From Symsagittifera roscoffensis (taxonomy: Eukaryota; Xenacoelomorpha; Acoela; Convolutidae): a stretch of 64,000 nucleotides of DNA. Made by a program: the position numbers and the translations under genes. Under the pieces are notes generated by a model, which had not been told where the DNA came from, made no database searches, and saw nothing but the letters and a program-made list of their open reading frames with translations. The stretch is taken from positions 74,392,349 to 74,456,348 of the forward strand of contig NC_087062.1 in assembly GCF_963678635.1 (NCBI RefSeq), read 5' to 3'. This document shows, piece by piece, positions 44,193-53,207 of the stretch; positions within the stretch are counted from its first letter, which is position 1; each line of letters starts with the position of its first letter.

Positions 44193-45780
44193 TGTAACAT
44201 TCGCCCAAATACTACACAGCGGCGGAGCGTAGAAAAAGTACCTATTAACGACTGGCAGGCGTCAGTTACCTTAATCCTACTCGTTTTTCACCGTCTCGAC
44301 CTTGCCAGTTGATTTTCTGGTCTGTTTAGGGCTAAGTAAAAAGTTACTATTTTTAGGCCATCAGTCAAACGACTTTTGATCAGCTTTCGTTTACATGCGA
44401 ACACAACCACATAGCTGAGTCTCGGATCCTCAGACTACGTGATTGTCATTAAAAACACGGCTCGAACAACCTATTTTAATATGTTTTTGTGTGACAGTTC
44501 TATATTAAATCCATTGGAGATGGATTGACCCTTTCCTCTTTCTAGCTACTCATATTCTAAAATATCAAATTATACCGGTGTTAATTTAAAGTTTCACGAC
44601 ATCCAAGTAGCTATACAGTCAGTTTTATACAGTCCCTTCACATAAAACAGTCTCTGGGGGACCAAGCCTCCGCTCCCGTAATATTCCTGCAATAACGCTC
44701 TTATCTCTTCTAATTTGCGTCCCGGGAGGGTTCCATGGAATATTCCTTCCCCACTGAAGCTTCCTTCTCCACTAATATCCGCTGATAAGGATCTTATCGT
44801 GCGTTGTTGCCACGATAAAAGGCTTCGTGTTTTCCGTCTCTTGTGCGACTGTTTTTCACACTATTTGGCGTTCTTCTGCTTTTTTTCTCAGCTTTTTCTG
44901 GTCAAAATGGCCGTTTTTCGTATTTCTGAGAAATATCAACTTGAAAATCGAAATTTTAAAAATAGAAAATTTCAGAATACTTCGACCCTCCTTTCAAGCA
45001 CTTTTTTGCTGTTAAGGCCTTTTCTCTCTAATTCGTGCCTCGTCGGAAGGTTGCGCTGTGCCATCTGGCAGAATGGCACATACTCCCCGGACAGTCCCCA
45101 TCAATGTCCCTATTGATCGCATAACACCGGGTTATCGTCAAGTAGTGTTCCAGTTTTTGTAATCAATCTTACAAATCGCATAAGAAAATGAAATTTATCT
45201 ACCCCACCTCAACTCACTACGTGTTCACAAATGGCATCGTACTACATCTCACTGCCTTTCAACATTTTCACAAAATTTGAACCATGAGGAGTGTCCTAGA
45301 TAAAATTTCTTTTCTGACTACTTACGTCGTCTTGCCATAAAATTTCTTTTCGCTCTTTGTGATTAAAAAGTGGGACGTGGCACGGCCACGCACCCGTTAA
45401 AATTAACTTAACGTCACTCACCAAGTATAATCAGTTATTTATGCAGTCCTTTCAATATTAAAACTAAGAAACTCTGTGGCTAGGAAAGTTATTGAGTTAC
45501 CCACCCTTCTCGAGCGAGTTTACTCAAACTTACCATGTCGCCACACAGTGAAATTGTGTCTTACACAGGTTAAAAACTTCAATCGTGTTTAAATAGGTAA
45601 ATATACTCACCTATGTTCTATATATACATACATAAATAGTCACAACTAAAATTTCTTTTTCAACAATTTAACAATTTTCAAAGCTTGGTTTGACCAAACT
45701 AAATCAAAACAAAAAGTTTAACAAGTTCAATAATCAAAACTTGATTGATTGGTTCAAGTTTTAGCACACAAAGACAATCA
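44193..45780 (-). repeat. 3' LTR of the minus-strand element, copy B (1588 bp)
   Basis: Same limits and length as copy A. This is the LTR directly linked to the complete polyprotein. Over the 602 bp that can be compared with the 5' LTR at 63399-64000 I count about 8-9 differences, about 1.5 percent. At the four sites where copies A and B differ in this part, copy B agrees with the 5' LTR. Confidence 0.88.
45618..45626 (-). promoter_or_regulatory. TATA-box candidate in LTR copy B
   Basis: Same TATATATAG as in copy A, about 155 bases into the LTR in element sense. It is a weak, sequence-only call. Confidence 0.35.
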
Positions 45781-45808
45781 AGTTTTTTCTCCTTCTCTTC
45801 TCTTTTTT
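45781..45808 (-). other. Polypurine tract next to the 3' LTR, copy B
   Basis: It is an uninterrupted run of A and G apart from one C in the middle, between the ORF X stop (45817-45819) and the LTR start at 45780. This tight order of stop codon, polypurine tract and LTR ties ORF X to the element. Confidence 0.8.
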
Positions 45809-45816
45809 GTTCATCT

Positions 45817-46248
45817 TCATTCCATCGCTTCTCCATCTTGATCTTCAGCTTCGCTGTCTTCCAATACTTTCTCCAGCATGTCCATGGAGTTGCGGGCCGT
45901 GCCCCAACTCTCCTGTTCCAACAGCTTCGGTTTGCAACAAGGTAGCAAGTCAACATTAACCTTTTGCTCCCGGTTCCTGCAAAAGCTGTTGTGAAGACAT
46001 AAGCTCACATTTCGTTCTAGGTCAGCTCTTAAGACCTCTTTCTTCTCATCTTCAGTCACACAAGGCGCTCCAGCTACTCGCTTCACCGCTGTGGTGACCG
46101 CGTTTCTGTGCGTCAGGAATGCTCTCTTATAGGCTCCTGGTCCTATATCTAGCTGGAAAGATTGATAGGCTTCCGTGTTCCTCGACATGTGACGCTTCGC
46201 GCGTTCATACATCCACGATGTCATCACTGCACGGAACCAAGGCATCAA
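45817..46248 (-). pseudogene. ORF X, C-terminal end of X4, copy B
   Basis: This frame is the continuation of the 46261-47721 frame after a nonsense codon. It carries MPWFRAVMTSWMYERAKRH, the Cys block CLHNSFCRNRE...LPCC, and the natural C-terminus with an acidic tail (LEDSEAEDQDGEAME), absent from copy A. The stop TGA at 45817-45819 is the ancestral end of ORF X. Confidence 0.6.
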
Positions 46249-46260
46249 TCTTTGCCTTGA

Positions 46261-47721
46261 CTATATTCTTTCAATGGCTTTAGGTATTCTCAGAACCTTG
46301 TAGGTGGTTCTGAAAAGATCCAATTCACGACTCATCTTCACGTTGCTCAGCTGCTCAGGAGTCGGCACGGCCGTCTCCTGTTCACTTGTGTCCGCGTTAG
46401 CCTCCAGCCATCTAACTGCCAGCATGGCACTAACCACCACGATTGACACCTGTTGATTCTGATCGGGCAACCCCGTAGAGTATAACTCCTCCACGTCCCA
46501 TACTAGCATCAGATTCCCGCGTTTGGGGTACCACAACGTCTGCGCCAAGCAGTGGCAAGGATACTCCCCATGGTTTCTCACTATGTTCCTTCGGGTCCGA
46601 TACCCTGAGGCTCCCAGCAACGGTTCCACCTCCATCAGAATTCTGTGTAAGTCGTCTTTCTCTTCTATGGTGGGGAATTCAGTGGGTAACGCTCCACTCG
46701 CTTTCTGTTTCTGGAACTCACTCACATTGCCTTCGTTTAATCTCAGAAACTCTTCACCCACTACGTCTTGCAACTCGCCTTCAGATCTCTTCGGGACTGC
46801 CCGAAAGATCTTTGCCAACAAATCATATGACCTCTCCGACATTCTGGCCAACCTCACGCACTTTGGCACAGAGAAAAGTTGGTCAATCAACACCTGCTGT
46901 GTCCTTGCATCCATCACCACCATGTGTGTAGGATATCTACTACTGCAATATGGTGCGGAGCTTGAACCCACCAGATACTTTGAACCAGTCGGTTTATGAT
47001 AGGCCTCACTATCTTTCAGATTCATCTCGTTCTCCAGAGCTTCTCTCCAGCTTCCGATCTTCTGCTCCGTTTGCAATGCTCCAGGGAATACTTCCACGCT
47101 GAGGGACGTCACTAGCTCATGAGCACGCTCCAGGCGCTCAAGCGATTCAATCGAACTCGTCATGCTATAAAATTCCAAGGCTGTGAGCAAGTTTACATCC
47201 GTTACCCCATGACAGTCCGCGACCAACTCCATACCACTCTTATCCGACATGCTCAATCTTCCGTACAATCGTGCCAGTTGCCGATGCTGCTCGCTCAGCG
47301 TAACCAGGCAGTGTCCCAAGTTGCAAACATGTCCTTCCATCCCACTATGTTGAGCCAAGCATGTGCCCTGCTTCAACCAATTGCTCGATGGACCTTCCTC
47401 GGACAGCTCCGTGGATGGGTTGCTCTTCCGCTTCGTCAACCTCATGGCCAGCAGATGATGTATCATGGCCAGATCATGCAAACTCGCGTCATCATCCAGG
47501 TCTAACGTGATATCCGCCGTCATGTCCCAGATTAAACCGGCGTTAGGATGAGGACACCAAGAAGGCTTCATGAGTTCCCACATCGTCACTAGACTGGTTT
47601 TCAAGGGACCGTCCCAAGAACCACAATCAAAACTCACTTGCCCCTTTAGCTCGGGAACCGAGGGTTCGACCACTCGTTCTTCCAAGATAATTCCCAGCTT
47701 GGGTTGTTCCACCATCAGCAT
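46261..47721 (-). pseudogene. ORF X, segment X4, copy B (486 aa, cut by TAG)
   Basis: It matches copy A up to KAIERI, where TGG (Trp) has become TAG at 46261-46263. Copy A keeps the Trp there but is cut later. Each twin therefore has its own nonsense mutation, and the ancestor of both was open across both sites. Content and conservation are as for copy A. Confidence 0.6.
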
Positions 47722-47759
47722 TCCAGTTTCTTTAATACGTTCAACCCAGAAATTGAGTA

Positions 47760-48809
47760 CTAATTGAGTTCCCTGGCTTCTTCATTCACGAAGGGATTAT
47801 ACGCCATCCCCGGTATGCCAGACACATATTGGAACGACTTCAGTTTCCCTAGTGTTGCAAACTCTTTTTGTCCTTTGACTGCTTCAATCAACTCCCGGCT
47901 CACTTTCAATTCTTTGTTGGAATATCTTCTCACTTCTTCCAACTTGCGATAGCTCTCCATGTCATTCGACTCCTTATTTGGTACAGTCAACGGCATGTCC
48001 TGATATAGTTCCAGGAGTGCCCTAAGAAAGTTCCTTTCGCAATCAACTCCTTTTTGCCGAATGATCTTTATACATTCTCCCAAAACAGGAGTGGGGATAC
48101 GATCCACCACGAACCTGACAAAGCAAAGGGCATCCTTAAGCTTAAACCATGTTATCGCAGAATCGTCTTTTGAAATCAACGCTCGCAGAGCTTCCATCAA
48201 CCCCAGCTCCTGTTCCCGTGATTTCGAATCATTGCTGGCTTCATATTCCGCCTTCTTGATGCCCATCAAGCACCAAGCCAACCGTACTTGCAGATCAGTT
48301 CTCATGCAAGGATGAGCCAGGTATGCTGCCACCGTAGCAGGTGCATGCATCGACTCGTCGAAGTATCTCTGGAGGGCCGCCCTCCAGGAAATTTCTAGTA
48401 GTTTTTCCAATCCGATTTCGTTCGCTTCAGAGGACATTACCGTGCCGTATTCTCTTCGATTCAAGTTTGAATTCTCCGTAAGCTCTTTCAGATATTCCTG
48501 CATGGCTCGCTTCTCGCTCCAAGCCATCAGGTGCCCTCTCGCAGAGTTTCTCGCTTTCAACATCTCCACATAGCCCCCTGCTGGATCTCCCATGTGGACC
48601 GATTCCGGCACAGTGACTCGACTGTACTCGACCACGTCGAGTTGTCCTTCCAGTTTCAATTTGGCCATGTTGGTCCGCGAGGGCCTGTAATCTTCAAGTC
48701 CTCCAGATCCACATTGACTGATGATCTCCATCTCTAATTTAGTGTCTGCCAGGGTTCGTGCTGTTTTCTTTGATCTCACGGCTGTTGTGGTCAGACCTGC
48801 CAAGAGCAT
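47760..48809 (-). pseudogene. ORF X, segment X3, copy B
   Basis: It is the same 349-codon frame as at 33668-34717, with one amino-acid change (KELKV for KELKM). It overlaps X2 and is followed out of frame by X4, as in copy A. Confidence 0.6.
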
Positions 48810-49042
48810 AGGGGGTCAAACTTCTGGCTTATTGGGTCTATCGGGGATAAGTCGGCCGACGCCTCCTTTGTAGGGGACATGAAAGATGATGGCGTCATTA
48901 GCAATAGACTACCATCGACTTCCCCATCGTCGTCTTCACTAAACCGGTATTCTAGCAAGTCTCTCTCTAACGCTCCCAGATCCGTCTCACCCGGTTTTCC
49001 CGTCTTTCCCTCGATGTCGTCGTCATCGTCCTGATCCATCAA
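48791..49042 (-). pseudogene. ORF X, acidic segment X2, copy B
   Basis: It is the same as 34699-34950. It links X1 and X3 in a third frame and contains the run of five Asp. Confidence 0.5.
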
Positions 49043-49098
49043 TTCATCATCACCTGCATCAGGTTTCGGCCTGGTTCCTGAAGGTCCTTGTCGTAAGT

Positions 49099-50160
49099 CT
49101 ATCCCGAGTCCGGCCGAGCCGCTACGGTCATGTATCCTGCGTGATAAAACAACTCATCCTTCACCAGGAATTCTACGGACTCCTCGCCATGTGGTGCCAG
49201 GTCCTCTACTGTTATATACGAGCCTCCTCTGCTCTCCTTTGCCACTTCCAGCATCACTACTTTCACTTCTCCTGACCACTTCAGTCTTGACAAGTCATCC
49301 GTGGGAGAATACACTTCGTTCCACATTTCGGCCGAGACCTCTGGTCTCCTGGAAGGTAGTGCCTTGATCTTCTTCCTACTCCAAGCATCAGGAAATGAGA
49401 AGTCAAACGTGTGCGCGGCTGCAACATTCCAGCCAATGAAGCGCGGCTCCATCCCTTCACTCCACTTCAACATTCTCTTCTCTGCGTCGCGAGCTGCTCC
49501 GATGCGAGGGGCAATGATGGGAGATGTGACTCCCAACAACATCCTCCTTATCGGTGGATATCGAGGGCATTGGTCCGGCAGCGGCCTGGACCCAGAAAGC
49601 CACGCTTGCTGGTTCTCTTTAGCGTGTGCATAGGCCTCTGGTAAGAGTGGCACTCCCATAGCCGCTCCTGTATCCTTCACTACTGGTCTCAAATTCCAAA
49701 GCTTCGGGTTAAACTGGATGTGAGAAAGTTCCTCACGGCCCATTCGGCACTTGAAGTGGTTATTGAAATCCATCAACACCCAACCTGGCTCCGCTATTCT
49801 TCCGAACAGTCTATCGTCACTGGCCAGCCCTCTCAACTCCCTCTGCTCTACCCAGTTCAGCACGGAACAATCCACGACTGAGACCAGGTTGACATACAAC
49901 ACCGAATTCCGGTATGCCTTGACTTGCACGTCCGGGAACGCGAAAGACATCACCGGTCCATACACCACCGTGACGAATTCCCGCAGTCCGTGAATCAGAG
50001 CCAACGGATCGATCCTCATCATGACTGCCAAATCTGTCAGCAAGGGCATGCCACAATATTGCTTGCACTCACTCGCATCCGTCGCCACCTTATCTTCTCC
50101 CGTGAGGCTTCTGTTTTGTTGTAAGAGATATTGGAGCAGGAGAGTCCTCCAGTCTTTCAT
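49099..50160 (-). pseudogene. ORF X, segment X1, copy B (353 aa)
   Basis: It is the same as 35007-36068 with one change near the end (HAGYMTV for HAGDMTV). In this copy the upstream start frame is also present. The stop of that frame and the ATG of X1 overlap as ATGA at 50157-50160. Confidence 0.6.
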
Positions 50161-50405
50161 CTCTTCAGTCGATTTCGACCTCTCTCGGCGGTCCCGGATT
50201 CACCGAAGGCCAACATTAACACGACTTCCGTAGGGCGATTCCCTCGACCCTCTCGTCCTAATGCATTGAGGAGCGCGACCACAAACATCGCCAGCCCCAG
50301 GTCTTCTCGTGTGAAATCACAATCGATCAGCCGCTGATAGATCTCGTCTAGAGTCGCTGCTAGACTCGCTGAGAGGAATTCCATGAGTTCGTTCGTGTCA
50401 CCCAT
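50157..50405 (-). pseudogene. ORF X, N-terminal frame X0 (82 aa)
   Basis: It starts at an ATG at 50405 with MGDTNELMEFLSASLAATL, an amphipathic, helix-like start without a signal peptide. About 475 bases separate it from the end of the integrase-macro frame. It ends in the ATGA overlap with X1. I take it as the true N-terminus of ORF X, split off by a frameshift, because the other X segments are joined the same way. Termination-reinitiation at ATGA is an alternative. Total ORF X length, 50405 to 45817, would be about 1530 codons. Confidence 0.5.
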
Positions 50406-50879
50406 TTCTTATCGTGTTGATTCTTGCTGTCGTGTAGTGTCTTCCTGTCTCGTTTCGATTCAATGGATTCAATAAACAATTTTTGATCAATCAAGATCTA
50501 AAAAACAAGTCGCGACTTAAACCATCATTTTTGGATACAACATCATTCAACTCTTTAAAACTCTCCATTGAAATTCTCTTCTCAATTTTGATTTAAAATT
50601 TTAGCACCAAGGTGGATCGTCCACCTTTATCTTTGTCAGGGTAGCACGAATGTGCGCTGTCACCTTGATGACCTGGAGTACCCCAGGTCTTTTATGACAC
50701 AAAACATAAAACATATCATAACAATAACATAACACATCAACACATAAATATCACACACCTATATTAACACATAAAAACATAATCCCTAATATTGTACCTA
50801 AAACCTAACCTAATCTAAAACCTGACACTAATTCTTATCGAGTAACTTAATAAAAATCACTTATCGCCAAACGCAATCC
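50406..50879. other. Spacer between the polyprotein and ORF X
   Basis: It is AT-rich with no ORF. It holds two short inverted repeats: GGTGGATCGTCCACC (50612-50626) and CCTGGAGTACCCCAGG (50671-50686). Either hairpin could matter for expression of ORF X, for example as part of an internal entry site or splice region, but nothing shows this. Confidence 0.45.
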
Positions 50880-52331
50880 CTAGCATATGCTCAGATAGTA
50901 TTTTTTATGTAAGTAAACCTCTATGTCAGTCTCTGAAAATATCACATGTACAAGTGCGTACAACTCTCTCGGATGTAGCTTTCCCCTATTAGGATCATAT
51001 ACTGGTAACGAGAGAGAGGTCACCCCTCTCTCAACCAAAAAATCCCTAAGTCGAGTCAAGACCAATACCAAGCTCTTTGGATCTACGTGTTGCCTATCAG
51101 TGGCCTTGGTAACCAGAAAACACAAATATTTCCCTGGTATCTGTGATGCAACAGGGGGCAGCGCTATCATCCCTCCCACACCAGGCCTCTGTTTCCATAA
51201 AAACTCGATATTTTTATACTCTCTTTTGAAGTCAGCCGCTAGTGCTGTTTTGAAGCTTACGTCCGCGGTTATCGCTATGGCGCACGTGCGTTCCGTGAGT
51301 ATGAAATCGCTGTCCGTTATGACAATATTGTTCAAATAATGGTTCGGTAGATCAAAATACGATTCAAAGATTCGTCCAAAAGGTGGTTTTTTAGCATTCT
51401 CGCCCTCTGTCTCTAGTTCTCCGGTTTCTCTTGCCGATTTCAATTTTTTTATTATCAGATTTTCGGTGTGGGTGAGTCCTACCCCCACTCCCCGGACAAA
51501 AATATCCATCGATCGTTCAAAGTCTAGGAGATCGAGGTTGGATTGTGGAACACGTAGAGGACCATCTGGGGCGACCCAGTTGGACTCGGTATTGTCATGA
51601 CTGATGTATTTGATGCCGTCTTTATCGACGTCTTGAATCGTCAGGATCGTCTCTTTTGGATCTGTCGGCAGATCATGGAGCCATTCGAGTACGCGCAAGT
51701 TTGTTAGTTCTTGCTCATGAGTCTGTTCCGCTTCTGGTTCGAACTCGACTTCCGGTTCTGATCGATCGTCGATCCAATCTTGATCCATATCATTCACCAA
51801 GTCGATTTCTTCTAGCATCGCCGCTTCGTCCAGTCCCACTAGCGAGTCCATGACATCACTTACAACTATCCTGTCTACAACGAAATCATCGCCGTATGGA
51901 TTGTATTTCTTCTTGTTTTTTCCTCTCTTGCTCTGGCGTGTTTCCATAGTGAGAGGAAAGTCAGGCTGTATTTCTTTGTCAATTTCGATTTGTTCCGGGC
52001 AGTCCCAGTCTTCCTCGGCATAAGGTAGAGTTTCATCGTCCACCTCTACTCGCTCGGTCAACTCGAGATCCAGTGGTAGGTCGGAATCGTCCACCACCTC
52101 AATCCCGTCGTTTTTGTCGCGAGTACCCCTTTCATTCACTTCACAAGCAGGATCCACTATCAAATAGTCTCCTTCTTGCATGTCCGCTGGGATGCACCAG
52201 TCCTCTGACGAGGCATTGTGTGGTTTGATATTTTCGTAATGAGCTGCTCTTCCAGTGCTCAATCGATAAAAACGACCTCCTTGGTGCACCTCTGTTATCT
52301 GAAATGGACCACGCCATTTCTTTAGTAATTT
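50880..52331 (-). pseudogene. pol: Integrase C-terminal GPY/F module, acidic linker and macro-like domain
   Basis: This frame is the direct in-frame continuation of integrase after one TAG at 52332-52334. First comes KKWRGPFQITEVHQGG, the GPY/F module of Gypsy integrases. An acidic linker of about 290 residues with two basic patches (QSKRGKNKKKYNP) follows. The last about 130 residues, from about 51285 to 50880, resemble the macrodomain family of OARD1/TARG1-type ADP-ribose hydrolases in strand order: a CAIAITADV start, GKYLCFLVTKAT, a helix, GVTSLSLPVYDPNRGKL and SETDIEVYLHKK. The Lys of the LVTK strand is kept. The Gly-rich loop and catalytic Asp that follow SLSLP in active enzymes are replaced by YDPNRGKLHP, so activity is doubtful. 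Fold call is by eye. Confidence 0.65.
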
Positions 52332-53207
52332 CTAAGTTCCTTTTGGTGGAACCACTTCCTGGAACACCCAGACGTAGTCGCCAACTGAGTAGGCTTTCGC
52401 ATCGGCTGTCCTTTTGTCAAACCTCCTTTTTTGTCTAATTTGCGCCTGTTGCGTGTTCCTCCTGCATAAGTCATTGAGGTCCTGCTGTCTTCTAATAACA
52501 TCCCGCACGTACCTTTGCGGTACTGTCCTCTTCCCCTCATATTCAGGGTAGAAAAACGTCAACGGGAGCGCTTTTTCATGACCCGTTAACATCATGTGTG
52601 GACTTATTCCCGTGGTGGAATGCTCCGTGCTGTTGTAAGCACCCATCACTTGCGGCAAGTGCTTGTCCCAGTCATCCATGTAACGCGAGCAATAGACTCT
52701 CAGCATGGATACCAGTGTGCGATTTTGCCTCTCGACTAGGTCATTCGTTTGTGGGTGATAAGTGGTCGAGTGGGCCTGCGCTACCTGCGACCTTTTCATT
52801 AACTCCTTCGTGAGATCACCCACGAATGCTTTGCCATTGTCCGATTGGAACGTGATAGGGCAGCCATGCCTCGCTATCCACACATTTATCAAATGATCAC
52901 ATGTTTCTTCCGCCGATGCTGTCATGCAGGGTGCTGCTTCCGCATACTTCGTAAAATGGTCGATCATTACCAGCACCTGATTATAGCCCGTTGCTGTCAT
53001 GCAGATTTTCTGATGATCAATTTGCACCACTTCGTTGAAACCTGACGACTCTATTGACTGTAGGGGGAACCTTAGTTTCCTGGGATCCTTCGCCTGCTGA
53101 CATGACAGGCATGCGGCGATCCACTTCTCACAAGCCTTTTTCAATCCCGGCCATTCGAATCGTTTCTGTATCCTGTTATACACTTTGTTCACGCCTTGAT
53201 GGCCCAT
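52332..53207 (-). pseudogene. pol: Integrase (zinc-binding end and catalytic core)
   Basis: The core shows D,D-35-E: Asp64 in VQIDHQ, Asp123 in SDNGKAFVG and Glu159 in HPQTNDLVERQNRTL (numbers within this frame). The zinc-binding HHCC module keeps His3 and the CLSC pair (Cys33, Cys36), but its first His falls at the frameshift with the RT frame near 53200. It would insert the DNA copy into the genome. The frame ends at TAG 52332-52334 right after VVPPKGT. Downstream codons continue as integrase, so this is a nonsense mutation or, less likely, a readthrough stop. Confidence 0.9.

Larger units (their letters stand above)
36172..50263. repeat. 14.1-kb tandem duplication, right copy
   Basis: The left end joins the ORF X start of the minus-strand element (ending ...CCTAATG) to CTCAGAGAGCC from the middle of the plus-strand ORF X, with at most one shared base (C) at the junction. 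On the right, sequence continues past 50263 into the true ORF X start. Either this is a real tandem duplication by end joining or a collapsed/expanded assembly. The substitutions and the microsatellite difference argue for a real one or for two alleles placed in series. Confidence 0.9.

Noticed and set aside
35003-49100. Programmed -1 frameshift between X1 and X2
   Set aside because: No X-XXY-YYZ slippery sequence is visible at the join (CTCGGGATAG), and other ORF X joins are demonstrably lesions.
45817-50405. ORF X as a retroviral envelope gene
   Set aside because: The position fits, but there is no signal peptide, no transmembrane segment and no cleavage or fusion motif.
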